A stretch of 64,000 bases of DNA from Echinometra lucunter (Eukaryota; Echinodermata; Echinoidea; Camarodonta; Echinometridae), in contig CM057156.1 in NCBI GenBank assembly GCA_029962745.1, positions 29,448,647 to 29,512,646 on the forward strand, written 5' to 3'. Position 1 is the first letter of the stretch. Every line of letters starts with the position of its first letter. This document shows, piece by piece, positions 12,030 to 23,840 of this stretch. The notes beneath the pieces are model-generated. The model was not told where the DNA came from, did no database searches, and worked only from the letters and a program-made list of their open reading frames with translations. Made by a program: the position numbers and the translations under genes.

Positions 12030-12385
12030 ATAATCTATTTGAGACAATCAAGCGTCTTATGCGATCTCGCCCTCCTTTGAGTAGAACAACCTCAGACATT
12101 CATCGCGGGATGATAAAGCAAATTGAGAGAGTCGATGATAGTCGACTAACACCTCGGCTAGTTGAGCCTGAAGAAGAGTATGTCATCAAAGGAAGTAGTC
12201 CAAATCGTTGGAAGTTCTTGAAGAAGGTTCTGACTAATGATAGATACCCGGTCCTTGATGAGTCGGGAGGGCTATTAAAAGACACTCATCTATTATGTGA
12301 TCTCCTGTCAGGAACGATTCCTAAATGCTTTGATTCGTGCTGTGCTCGTGTCATAGACAACAGACATGGTCTTAAACATGTTTGA
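12030..12385 (+). CDS. Orphan 3'-terminal coding exon, unknown product
   Basis: A strong acceptor (TCTCTCTGTCTGTTTAG) precedes an open frame from 12032 (two bases of a split codon first) to TGA at 12383-12385, 118 codons. It starts NLFETIKRLMRSRPPLSR and ends with a Cys cluster, CFDSCCARVIDNRHGLKHV. Codon use is mixed and the composition normal (acidic and basic residues, two Trp/Phe clusters), unlike the repeat-derived frames nearby. An internal ATG at 12059 would give 108 residues. No upstream partner exon was identified between 7930 and 12029. It could be the last exon of an unseen gene, an exon of a gene with distant upstream exons, or a pseudogene remnant. The family is not recognised. 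Confidence 0.4.
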
Positions 12386-13002
12386 TACATATCATTGTCC
12401 ATGGCTTAAATCTTAAACATTTTACTATCTAAATATCTTTAAATGTTTTTTTTTTTAAACGAATAGAAACAAAGCAAAACAAGAAACACAAAACAAAAGC
12501 ATTATTCAGTAGCATCAACAGTTCATTGTAATATTGTTGCAAACTGAATACAGAGAATATTTTTCGTCGTTATGATTTTAAACAAAAATTCCAAATGAGA
12601 GAATTCGTCTATAAGAAAAATAATGGCAAAATTAGGTATGAATCAACCTCTTTTCAGGATTCTGATAACATATGTGATTATAAATGGCCCATAAGAAAAA
12701 CGCCCGGTTTGAAAAGTTTTAAAATGATATAGGCATAATTAGTTTTATGATTATTAATGTTCAATTCTCTGTTAACCATTCTTATATTTCCTGTCTTAAT
12801 TGTACTGTATTAGTAATCTGAACAATTTCAGCTCCCTAGCTGCATGTTCTTTTAATTTAATAAAAACGAGTGAATAAATCAATTAACAAATCAATTTCTC
12901 AACTGAATAGATAAATCTCATCGAATGCATTTTGAAAGGGTGGTCTCAAATATCCGTAAAAGTACTAGAAAAATCTCCCATGACATTGGAGAAAAGAACA
13001 TA

Positions 13003-13318
13003 TTTTTTCATAAAGCTGTTCGTAAAGTTACGCATGACTTTACGGACAACTTGAATATGAAGTGCCATATAGGATGCCCGAAGTTTGTTTTGACGTTTAA
13101 GAAAGTGTGATTGCATTTCCCATAATCTCAATTAAATTGTGGCAAAATGATTATATCCTGCAATAAAAATGTTTGTAAGTAATAATGTTAATCTACGTCT
13201 GCCTATTTCATTTTTAGCTGATGCGAATTATAATGACTGAGAATCCCATTTGGTTTGCCATATTCAAGTTGTTCGTAAAGCCATTCGTAACTTTATGAAT
13301 AGTTTTATGAAACACCCC
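13003..13318. mobile_element. MITE with about 60-bp inverted ends (TTTCATAAA type)
   Basis: Left: TTTCATAAAGCTGTTCGTAA... into ACAACTTGAATATG. Right, reverse complement: TTTCATAAAACTATTCATAA... into ACAACTTGAATATG. The arms are about 60 bp at roughly 85% identity and the interior is about 190 bp. Target duplication was not resolved. Confidence 0.6.
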
Positions 13319-15010
13319 CTCCCGTGATTACTCTTCGAAAGCGAACTAACATTCATATACCTCCATGAAATGTTGGTATTTCGCTGTCCCAAGTTTGAAC
13401 CTCGAGCAATCCCTGCACACCACCACTATCTGACTATGACGTGAGAGCGTTAATTCTTATCTTCTCTTCATCCTCAATGTCATAATTTGACGCAGTTCTA
13501 GGGGAGCTTTTTATTTCTTCGGAAATCCCCCTTATTTGAGTCTCAGTCCCTCGAGAGGAGTAGAAAAGCGATCCAAAGGTTAATCCATTCTTGCTTCACA
13601 AAAAAGAGAGTAAATTTGCGGTTTCGGTTGTCAAGGTGGAACTCCTGTTTTTAGACAACTAATTTGGAGAGCTTAATCTCACATTCAATGTTCCATGTAC
13701 ATTTTTTTCCTTCGGCATGTTCAGCAACAGAAAGAAAGACGCCACCAGACATGGCTGTTGTCGAGATTTTTTTTTTCCAGATGAGACAGCAAGGGACTTA
13801 GAGGGAACATTGAATGATTTTATTACCGGGTAAAGGACATCTATGTTAATCTTATAATGAATGAAAATGGTACAATAATCATGCTAAAATTCACTTAATT
13901 TATAGAGCTATACAGCGGCCAGAATAAGACTTGTGTGTTAGGGCAAGGAACTAGTAATTCATTGGTAAGGGCAACCATTACACACAGAATCTACAGGTTT
14001 GTGGGGGAAAAAATCATTAAAAAATAGATGTTCTCCATTTCAGTCACGGACAAATCCCCAAGACCATATTTTGGTTATCTCTTAAAGAATCAGCTCTAGA
14101 CCACTACTACTTTTTTTTTCTTGGAATGTTAGTTCTTTTGTAACCTAAGTCAGCATGCCTGAAAGTCTTTGGCATTATCCTGGCAATGACCTTATTCGGA
14201 CAGTGCAACCGTATTTAACAAAATAACCCTCCAATGACGATTTTTTTGGAAAAACTAGCTCTCTTCGGTTTCTCGCAAACAATGTACACTCAAGCAGACT
14301 CGTTAGCTTTAATAGAGAATATCAGTAGAGGGGAGAGGGGACACGTCCCTCAAACCTTGCAGGGTGCAGGACACCATAGGGTATGTCCCCCTAATTTTAA
14401 GCTGAGGACCCCCCCTTTTTTTGCTTGTCAGCAAATTATTGGTGTATGTCCCTCCCAAAAGAATTTAGGCTGAGAACCCTGTTTGAGAGTGTCCCCTCCC
14501 CCAAAAAGAATATATTAAACGGAATTACGCCCCTGCTAGAGAATAATGAATATAATTAGTTCTGCCTTTGTTTTCCTAACATGTCACGAAGAATCGGGAC
14601 GCGATAGATAGAGTTCAAGCCCAAGACTGGGAGGACACTGCCATCAGGCCACTGCCACGTCAACTCAAGGGTATACTTGACCACAGTTCAACCTTTGAGG
14701 TATAAGGTTGGCATCGTGTCAGAGGCACTGTCTCCTTGCTGAAGTTTTCAGGGATAACTCGAGGTGGATCAGGAGACAGATGTCGCCACCTTATTTCATC
14801 CGTTTTTCTAACGTTTTATTCTTTACCTTTTCATGATTTTTTGTCAATTTCTAATTGGCAAAAAAAAAAAACAAAAAAAAAAAAAACACCCCCTCATCAT
14901 CAGGGACAAAATTTTCCTTTACACGAAAGTTTATTTCACAGGCGTATGTCTTGTATGTAGTCTACTAGACACTGTTAATGCGAAAAAAGAGATAAGAAAA
15001 CGAAGGCAAA

Positions 15011-15035
15011 AAAAAAAATAAATAAATAAATAAAT

Positions 15036-15080
<45 letters not shown>
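15011..15080 (+). repeat. (AAAT)n followed by (GA)n microsatellite
   Basis: About six AAAT units (15018-15039) run into about 17 GA units (15041-15076). Confidence 0.9.
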
Positions 15081-15750
15081 AAAGAAGAGGTATACCAAAC
15101 TGAACAGTTTCCTGGCCTGTCCCTCCTAAGAATGAAAATGAGGATGGAAATTTAGCTATGTTCAATCCATTCTAAGCTCATTCTAGTAGTGTCTATAGTG
15201 ATTCGATTCTGCTATATTGCATTGCGGTCATTAATTTTCACAATCAATAATCAGTCCAACACAGCACATCGACACCAAGGGATAATAATTCTGTTGACAA
15301 CTGAAATGTTTAAAGTTGAAGGGATGTGTCATTGACCCTGACTGTAGCTCTCTATATGAACTCTCTGTGGTCGGATCTGAAAGGTTTTGTCCCGGATCTT
15401 TAAATCTTGTCCGGGATTTTACAGGATTGTGACCCATCTTTATAAGGACGGAACGAGCCAGGAATCAGTTCGTTATATCACTTAGAATTACTATCACAGG
15501 AAACAGAACTGACAGTTCTCCTGACCACTTCATCAATATAAACATCTTCAATTTCTTATTCTCGTAAAAAAAAACAACCAAGATTTATTGACAGTCGAGG
15601 TCAATAGCATTGCTCTTTTCATAAAATATTTCACAATATTACTCAATGGCGTATCCAACACAGGATGAAAGTGACATTCACCCTTCGGTTTGACACTCTA
15701 AGAGAAAGTTAACTCGTTGACTACTAATTTTTTTTTTCAAATTCCCATAG

Positions 15751-15995
15751 ACTTTATACACGGCCACCCGGTTCTAGGAGGCAACAGGTTAAGTTATATA
15801 GCACGCAAGTACACGAAAAGGGGATTAAAAAAGATGAAGGAGAAATCTATGGAAAACATGAGATACGAATACATAAAGGAGGGTGGGGGTAGGGGTGAAA
15901 GATACTCCCGCCCAACCCAGCTCAGTGGCAATATAACTATGCGTGATTTACGCCTCCTTGAGAAGGATTTGTCGGTTCCTGCGGCAAACTGTTAA
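15751..15995 (+). other. Weak orphan exon candidate
   Basis: A pyrimidine tract and ATAG acceptor (15747-15750) precede 80 open codons ending at TAA. The peptide is very basic (KYTKRGLKKMKEKSMENM) with no recognisable domain. Coding status is doubtful. Confidence 0.15.
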
Positions 15996-16774
15996 AACTC
16001 GGTTAACAAACGATGAAAATATCTTCAAAATTAATGTTATTTTTGGATTTATGGTTAGAGCACTTTACAGTTGCCATAGTTACGTTAGCAAACAAATACA
16101 CACATTCGGAAAAATAAAAGGGACGGACATTACAGCCATATGGCTAGTATGCTTCCAGCACTTTGGAATATAATTTGGTATTATCTCTGACTTTACCACA
16201 TAGGAAAAACTTTCTGAACGTGTGAAACAATAATCGTCCGAATGACGCATCATTCATGCAATACTGAATGTACCAAAAAAAAAGTGATTAAGTGGAGGTG
16301 CCGTGGTCGAATGGTCTAAGGCGCTTGACTGAAGACGCGAAAGTCGGGGGTTCGATTCCCGCGGTACGGCACTTATGCCCTTGAGCAAGGCATTTTATAT
16401 ACATTGCTCTCACTATGAACATGACGGACAAAGAAAGCGGACAAAATAAACAACCCCTCATTCTACCCTTCACAATGGTTCTGGTACCGTAAACTGGGGT
16501 GGCTTTGGACAAATTTTAACTATTTATATCAATATCTTCATTATGAACAGAGGAATTCTAGGGGTAATGTGGGGGTTAGCAAGTACCAATAAAGAGGACA
16601 TCATGTTATATAGAATTCCCTGCAGTTTATTTTATTTCATGATTATTTTTTTGGTCAAAGTTTGTCCAAAGTGACCCCGGAGTTTGGGGTGACTTTGGAC
16701 AACCATAAATATCCCATTGCATAATCACCTGTACAGCTAATTGTCTAAAGTAAACCTCCTTATGGGGGAACTAT

Positions 16775-17434
16775 GGACTACAATACAGTTTTTTTTTTAT
16801 CTTAACAACTCCAATTTGTTCAATTTTTTTCTACAGCCACCAAATAATGACTTACAAGTACCACTTGTACATACGTTTTTGTGGTGGTATTTTTGTCTAC
16901 AAAATTTTGCTAGGGGCATTAACAGACACTTGGTTGCACACTTTTTTCAAGATTTTGTAACTAAATTTGATATTTTGAATTCTTATAAGCCTAAATATTC
17001 AAAATAATAAATGAACAAATTCGAAAAAGTGTAGTTAAGCAGGGCACTGCATGAATTTTCTGTGGACCTGTTACTTACAATTAGCACGGTTAGTAGTTGA
17101 ACACCTGGTTAGCTTTGGACTACAATACAGTTTTTTTTTTAAATCTTAACAACTCCAATCTGTTCAAATTTTTTCAACAGCCACCAAATAATGACTTACA
17201 AGTACAACTTGTACATGTACATACGTTTTGTGGTGGTATTTTAGCTACAAAATTCTGCTAACAATAAACATGTAAGAACTTTCATTTTAAAGGGGCATTA
17301 ACAGACACTTGGTTGCACACTTTTTTCAAGATTTTGTAATAAATGTGATATTTTGAATTCTTATATGCCTAAATATCCAAAATAGTAAATGAACAAATTC
17401 GAAAATGTGTAGTCAAACAGGGCACTGCATGAAT
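16775..17434 (+). repeat. About 342-bp-spaced direct duplication inside the CACTA-like element
   Basis: Copies at 16775-17055 and 17117-17434 run from GACTACAATACAG to GGGCACTGCATGAAT. They differ by scattered substitutions, and the second copy has about 30 extra bases after TTCTGCTA. Confidence 0.85.
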
Positions 17435-17893
17435 AGTTACGTAGCTGTCGAACATTTGGTACTCCTTTGATGTCCAAAGTCACCCCGTATGTGAAGCCAA
17501 ATCATGGGGTGAAATTGGACATGACCTATTTTCAGATTTGCAAGGGTGGTCAGGTATCAAGACTATACAGGTGAGTTCATGATCCCTTTATGTTCACTAT
17601 CCAGCCAGTAGGCTTGAGCTTCCATTCTTCTGTATTTCTGGAGTACCAAAAGTTCGACGGTCATAAAAATCAAGCATTTTATGGACCCTGCAAAGAAAAG
17701 CACAAAAAGAATGAAAGGCAATGGAATATACAAGAGCACAATAGTCATTCATAATATTCACACATTCCCCTAAAACAACATACAGAAAAAATACTGGAAA
17801 TACCACAAGGAAAAGAATGTAAAATGAAACAATACTTTTTTTCTGTTGTGTCCAAAGTCACCCCTATGTCCAAAGTCACCCCAGTTTACAGTA

Positions 17894-18014
17894 GTCAAAA
17901 GAACATCCCTTCACTGCTATTGTCTAAAATATGTGGAACAGGTGTCACATGCATAATTATTCACCTGGAACTACATGATTAAACATAATAGCTGTGAAGG
18001 GATGTTCTTTTGAC
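17894..18014. mobile_element. 121-bp MITE with TA duplication, nested in the CACTA-like element
   Basis: Inverted ends GTCAAAAGAACATCCCTTCA, about 28 bp with one mismatch, are flanked by TA (17892-17893 and 18015-18016). The partner arm of the host element (16480-16492) lacks this insert and has a single TA, giving a clean empty site. A TA duplication is typical of Tc1/mariner-type MITEs. Confidence 0.8.
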
Positions 18015-18775
18015 TACCAGAACCATTGTGAAGGGTAGAATGAGAGGTTGTTTATTTTGTCCGCTTTCTTTGTCCGCCATGTTCATGGTGTCTTTTATCG
18101 TACATCAAATAAATGAAAATGCTATGGGCATTACTGATACCAACGTGTGCACGAGTTAAAAAAAAAAGTGATTAACGATGCGTGAATGCTGGCCTGCGAG
18201 GGTGTTCCCCTTTACAAATGTTACACTGCAACAAGAATGTTTTGTTCTTTTTTCTAACTTTATAAGTCTCGTTTTGTTTTCCCTTTGAAGGAAAAGGTGA
18301 CTGCGTAATTTTATAGACATCTCACCGTCTCTTCCTTACCGTCAAGAAACCTGTTAAACATTACCATTGCCCCCAACACCCATTTTTTTTCTTCCCGCTA
18401 ATTTCAACTCGTCACTCAGTGCGAGTTTTAAAAAATTGTCATCACGGCCGAGGTCTAGTTTTATTCATTTCTGTGGAGTCATCATGCAAGCCCCCAGGCT
18501 GTTTTTGAACGGAGGAATATTCGCGATCAGAGAGGACTTGTATAGGCCTTTAGAGATTTCTCGGTCTTTAAAACCAACAAAGATTATGGAACTGTAAAAG
18601 GTTAGATCGCTGCGATATAGGCCTATTAGCAGGTTAGTGGTACGACGCATTTTTATCGTCTTGCTTCCACGCGGTATCATTCACAATATACAAAGTACAT
18701 CTCCAACACTTGCACTGGCAAACATAATGGCATGTGAACAATAATTTACTTCAATTCATTTCCTCTGGTGGCCCT

Positions 18776-18995
18776 GAAGTAAGTTCGACAACAGGTCATG
18801 TGCGACGTGAATTTCACATGTCGGGTCATGAACTTCGCTTCCCAGGTCATGAATTTCGCATCCCAGGTCATGAATTTCGCATCCCGGGTCCTGAATTTCG
18901 TGACACGGGTCATGAATTTCGCAACTTGGGCGCAAAGTTGGCCGCGAAATTCACGTCGCTCATGACCTGTTGTCGAGCGTACTTCAGGGCTACCA
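18776..18995. mobile_element. MITE with internal 21-bp tandem repeats
   Basis: The inverted ends of about 50 bp read TGGTGGCCCTGAAGT / TGGTAGCCCTGAAGT and continue through CGACAACAGGTCATG. Between them, at 18834-18938, are five 21-bp units of GGTCATGAATTTCGCATCCC. The open frames across it are repeat artefacts. Confidence 0.75.
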
Positions 18996-19164
18996 TAATT
19001 TCCACTGTATATGACGGAGTGTGCGTATGGCTCATTGGGGACACAGAACATCCCCGGGGGATGGGGGGGGGGGGATCAGTCTTACCAAGTGCATGAAATG
19101 TGGAAAAAGAGTGTGGTGGGGTTGTGAAAGGGTGTGCAATTTTCTTTTTACGCTACCTCATCTC

Positions 19165-19202
19165 TTTATCTTTATCTCTCTCTCTCTCTCTCTCTCTCTC
19201 TT
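19165..19202 (+). repeat. (CT)n microsatellite
   Basis: A simple CT run downstream of a G-run at 19055-19073. Confidence 0.9.
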
Positions 19203-19734
19203 GCTCTGTACCGTCTCTTTCCCCTCTTTCATGTAGTCACGTCACTGTGTGCATTTCCTGACGGTATGAAAGGAAAATATCGAAAAAGCAATAATTATCT
19301 GTAAATACAACTTTGCGACGAATATCAAGTTTCGATCATTTCCCAAACAAAAAATAAATGAATAAATAAATAAATAAATATCAAAATGACGTAACAATGG
19401 TTCATATTTGAGCGCGCGCTTTGTTTGATTAACTGCGTCCTCCGATCCCCAAATCTACTAAAGCTCTATGATCTAAAGCCTCTTTGCAACGTTAACGCGA
19501 CGCGAGGAAAGAGGAGAACGTAAGTCAACTCAGCAAGATTCCGCGTCGTCTGAGCTGCGTCGCGTATCTAAAGCTCCCTGTTCTCAAGGGAGATGCATGA
19601 GGTTTTAGAGACAGCAAGTGTCCATCGATCTTAAATGACGAGGTGGCTGTCAGAGATAATAGCCCCTAGGTCAGGTATGGGTTGACCATGTTGACCGGAC
19701 ACCTACTTGAGGTGGTAGTAGCTAGCTCCCTTGA

Positions 19735-20285
19735 GGGAGAGACGGGAGGATAGAAGTAGAGGAGGAGGGGAGAGAAAAAGAGGGAGATATAATGGGAGAG
19801 TGTAAGGGAGAGAGGGAGAGAGAGAGAGAGAGAGAGAGAATAGAAAGAGACATACAAAGACAGTATAGAAAGAAATAAAGTATAGTCGGGAAAAGAAATG
19901 ATGTGTCCAAAAAAAAAGGATGTCAGCAAGAGAGAGAGAAAGAAAGGGGAAAGTAAGAGAGAGAGAGAGAGAGATAGTCTCAGACAATTTTGTCAGACGT
20001 TGTTACACGATTGCACACTGTCACCGACTGCCATACAAACAGAAGGGGGTCCAGACAGCCCCCCCCCCCCCCTCCCCCAGCAAATAGCCCGACCCTCCAT
20101 AATAGAGAGGGGTCAAAATTTGAAAGGGGGGAGGGTAGAGAAAATAAGTAAAAAGTAGAGCTGGAGAGGAGGGGAAATAGAGCGCAAGTGGAAAAGAGAG
20201 AGAGAAAGAGAGAGAGGGTGGGAGGGGAAATGGGGACGAGGAAAATTTAGGAAGAGGCGCCCAGAGAGAGTGGAGGGGTGCAGTG
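19735..20285 (+). repeat. Purine-rich tract with GA runs
   Basis: GA and GGGGA-rich sequence with short GA microsatellites (19814-19840, 19955-19975) and a C-run at 20059-20074. Ser/Leu-rich minus-strand frames here are composition artefacts. Confidence 0.8.
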
Positions 20286-21672
20286 GAAGAGGAAGTGGGG
20301 TAAAGATTCAAGTCTCGGTAGTCAACTATCTCTTCATGGAGGTTCCATATCATGTCAACGGGCGGATACCGGGTGCACCCCAGCCATCTCCACAGGGGGT
20401 ATCACATACCCTCTTATCGCACCCCTTCATTTCTCCTTACATGATCTCGCGGGGAAACTGATAATGAAGAGAGTTAAAAGAATATACCTAAAATGCTACA
20501 ACCATCAGTATCAGGAATGAAGAGGGCTTCATTGAGACTTTAAAACATAACTAGGTGATAAACCTTAAATGATGACTGATGAATGAAGGGGGTTGGTACT
20601 ACCGGTAACGTGAGGATACGGGGACAGAATGCAGTCATGGCATCTCATTTAGGGGTATCAAATACACACTTATCGAACCCCTTTCATTCTCCGTACACCA
20701 TCTTCAGGAGAAACTGATAAAGAGGGGACGGTGGTTAATGTAACATTGATACCATCACTGAGACTTCGCTAACCACGAAACAAAACATAAAGAGAGATAA
20801 TCCATTGAACATCAAAGTAAACAGCATCCATGCCTATATATAAAAACAACGATTGTAAGAAATATTTCTCGTAACAGAATTTCCATCATTACATACACCG
20901 CTTCAGAAATTCATTTGGAGATAATAGATTAGAAAACGGACTGGGAGAGTATAGGCGATGAGAAATTGGTTGCATTAAATCATTAGTTGATGAAATTAAC
21001 CGTTTCTGTCGACAGCAAAGCATTGGGGATTGTAATCAGTTAGTTCCGAGAGGAAACGCGTTGTGTAACTCTTTAAATGGACACGGAAACATATCCATCA
21101 ATCTACTTTAACTTGAAAATAGGGGAATCAATCTTTGGGGTACGTGGGGACAGTTGCCCTTTTTCACTAATCAAGGTTTTAAATGATGCTTTATGAGATT
21201 TCAATTGATGCATTTTCCTCCTCCCTCCTGAAAAAGCGACCGACGGTGTCTAAATCTGCGTTGAAAATACATCGAGACAATGGGAAAATAGTGTATCTAG
21301 AATGTGGTAGTTAACGAGGTGTTTCAGGGAGTTATTCTTCGGTAAGTGGATAATGGATAGTAATTGAGTTCTCTGTTGTTATAGCAAAGTCATAATGATT
21401 GTTTTAACAATGTTAGATAACAATGGACAACCTCATAAAAACTTTTTCCCAATTGTTTTATTAGATTAAACACCAATATTCATTTATAATTAGAAACTGA
21501 TTAACACTTAAGAAAATTTTAAACACAAATCTCTTTTGAATTGGACTGTGACCTTGGATGTCAAAGCGGGGATGCCCCGACCTTTTCAGAAAATAGGTGA
21601 TACAATGGCCCCAATATAATTACCCCAAGCAGGATATATGAATTATTCCATTGCATCTGAATATCTCAGATT

Positions 21673-22260
21673 TTAAAGGAGAATGCAACCCAGACATCAA
21701 TGTCGTTCCAGTGAATGAAGAAGAACAAGTAAACAGTGAAAGTTTGAGGAAAATCCGAGAATCTGTTCAAGTGTTATGAACTTTGAAAGTATGAGTAAAT
21801 CCTTATTACTAGGATCCTTGAATTGGCAATTTTGCCAGTATCTGTGATGTCATCGTGGACAACTTTCCATTAATTTGTACACAGAATTTAACATTTTCTA
21901 TATTTTCAAGAAAAATAAATATTCTTTTGATTTATTGCCTGAGTATGGCATGACTACATCAATAATTTCTGCAAGCGTTTGGGGAAGAATTATGTTGATT
22001 CCTGACTTGAAATTTTCGTATAAATTAATTTTTTGGAAATATTATGTACATAATGAACTGAGAGTTGTCCAAGATGACATCACAGATGCTGGCAAAGTTG
22101 CCAACTAAAGGATTCCCATAATAGGGATTTACTGAAACTTTCAAAATTTATAACTCTTGAACAGATTGTTCGATTTTGCTCAAAATTTCACTGTTTACTC
22201 TTCTTGGTCATCTTTATTCACTAAGAACACACTGATGCCTGGATCGCATTCTCCTTTTAA
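21673..22260. mobile_element. TTAA-flanked palindromic MITE, family 2 copy A
   Basis: TTAA then AGGAGAATGCAACCCAGACATC at the left. The right end is the inverse (GATGCCTGGATCGCATTCTCCT) followed by TTAA. Nearly the whole 588-bp element is self-complementary: GATGTCATCGTGGACAAC at 21847 pairs with GTTGTCCAAGATGACATC near 22065. A second copy lies at 30348-30935. Confidence 0.8.
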
Positions 22261-22641
22261 CAGCTTGTCATTTCTGATGTCCTCTCTTGACAAATACTTA
22301 GAATTGCTGTATCAAGTGTATTAGATTTTTTAAAAATAGACATTGAAAAATGTTCCTGAAGGTTATGGAAAGCAAGAGCACTGTGATAATTATTACGATT
22401 ATCGCGACGATAAAATTTAGGATTATTTATATCGCCCTTTAAATGGGACTGCAATGAAAATAATGATCACGTTTTTTATCACTTTAACCAGGATTATTCT
22501 TTCCAAAATTACACAGGAGTGGCACTTATATTAGAAAAAAAATCGATTTATTTCATGACTGTCAAAATACGTAATAAAATATTTTAAACGTAAATTGTTC
22601 AAATGATAAAAAAGATACAAAGTTTATTCCTCAACCTGCAG

Positions 22642-22853
22642 GAAACCAACCTCTGGAGATGAAGATGTTCAAATGTGAAATTTGTGTCATGAACATGGAG
22701 AAGACATCAGAATGGAAAGTGCATGCTCATGGTCCCGGATGTATCCGGCCAGACACATACTTTTCGGGGATTTTCTTCAGTGCCGCTCTCAACGGAAGAA
22801 CAAACCCCTTTTTTCTGCGGCACTCCTTGAGACTGACCGAGCTTGATTTGTAG
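22642..22853 (+). other. Weak orphan terminal-exon candidate with a Cys/His cluster
   Basis: A CCTCAACCTGCAG acceptor precedes 70 open codons ending in TAG. The frame includes FKCEICVMNMEKTSEWKVHA and then H-x-P-G-C, vaguely zinc-finger-like but not a canonical C2H2 spacing. No partner exon was found. Confidence 0.2.
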
Positions 22854-23650
22854 CAGAAGCTTAAATTTCTGCCTTGAATTAATAATATAATATCACAATG
22901 TCGACATGACTTAGTTCAGCGGAAGAATGAAATTGCTGACTAAATTGAAAATTGAACTGAGTTTGTAAACGATGTCAGAAGAAGATTTGAAGATTGTTTC
23001 AGCCTCTTTATTTCAATAATCCATATTCTTTAAAAGTAGAAGAAAAAAAAAACCTTAGTCAAAACTTTTAACATCTTTTATTGCACTGAAATACTGCACA
23101 AAGTCATAAGTTTATCGATAAACAGATAAAACAATAGGTATGTTCCAGATATTTCTCCAAACAAGGAGTTTGAATTATCAACGATGTCATACTTCTGTCA
23201 CACCTTTCATGTAGACCCAAGCCTTCGGAAGAGGGTTTTTTTCTTCTTTAAGAATTTTTCACTTAGAAGGGAATAAAATAAAGAGTGCTTGGGAAACTGA
23301 CACAGTATAGCCTACATAATTATTCAGAAGAAAATAATTATAATGAAGGCCAATACCATTACTTTAAACATTCTAATGGAACCCCGATATCTTTTTTTAA
23401 ATTGACCAAGAGACCCTTTCCGTTCTGCAGAGGAGAGTGTTCCTCTACCATGTCTCTATAATTCCACTTCAAGAAAGTGATTTCACTCAATCGATTCCAT
23501 TAATTGGTTTGAGGAAGGGTCAAGCAGAGATCAGAAGGAAACAGACTTCTCTCTGATATCCCTAAACAACTCATCTTGTGATCCTGAATCAGTCTTGCTA
23601 CCACGACAAGTCAATCTGTCAGGATTTTTGTGAAGGTACAAAGTTTTTAG

Positions 23651-23840
23651 TTGAAGTGCCGTAGTCGAATGGTTGACTGGAGACGCGAGAATCTGGGGTT
23701 CGATTCCCGGTACGGCAATAATGCCCTTGAGCAAGGCAATTTATCTCCAATGCTCTTTTATTGTACATGAAATAAATTATCGTGCTATGGGCATATTGAT
23801 CATGTTGATACCAACGTGTACATGTGTGTTTCTTAAACAT
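23651..23840 (+). mobile_element. tRNA-derived SINE, second copy (uninterrupted)
   Basis: Same family as the SINE at 16292: GTGCCGTAGTCGAATGG head with a short deletion, GGTTCGATTCCCGGTACGGCA, CCCTTGAGCAAGGCA body and GATACCAACGTGT 3' part. Its unbroken TGCTCTTTTATTG shows the empty site of the CACTA-like insertion. Confidence 0.8.

Larger units (their letters stand above)
16411..18090. mobile_element. Non-autonomous CACTA-like DNA transposon inside the SINE
   Basis: Ends are CACTATGAACATG and (inverted) CACCATGAACATG, with inverted repeats of about 100 bp continuing through GACAAAGAAAGCGGAC and GTAAACTGGGGTG. The target duplication is TCT at 16408-16410 and 18091-18093. Removing the insert and one TCT restores the sequence seen in the intact SINE copy at 23750. 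CAC-starting termini, a 3-bp duplication and many subterminal direct and inverted copies of CTTTGGAC/GTCCAAAG fit CACTA/EnSpm elements. No transposase frame remains, so it would need help in trans. Confidence 0.75.
16275..18175 (+). mobile_element. tRNA-derived SINE with 17-bp target duplication, split by an insertion
   Basis: Identical 17-mers (nine A then GTGATTAA) lie at 16275-16291 and 18159-18175. The SINE starts at 16292. Its tRNA-like head (16299-16372) has a perfect 7-bp acceptor stem GTGCCGT/ACGGCAC, box A GGTCGAATGGTC and box B GGTTCGATTCC, and resembles tRNA-Ser by its GACTGAAGAC anticodon region. The body has CCCTTGAGCAAGGCA, a motif shared by many animal SINEs. The body stops at 16410 and resumes at 18094 because a 1,680-bp element interrupts it. 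An uninterrupted relative is at 23651. Confidence 0.85.

Noticed and set aside
16299..16372. Functional tRNA gene
   Set aside because: The acceptor stem is intact, but it is followed by a SINE body and flanked by a target duplication, and the variable region is abnormal.
18734..19096. Frames with F-R-x-P-G-H-E repeats
   Set aside because: They are translations of the 21-bp array inside a MITE, open on both strands.
19666..20353. Overlapping minus-strand frames
   Set aside because: Purine-rich tract artefact, Ser/Leu/Pro only.
20360..20720. Diverged duplication of about 100 bp
   Set aside because: Real similarity but no ends, target duplication or coding sense could be defined; left as a note in the region entry.
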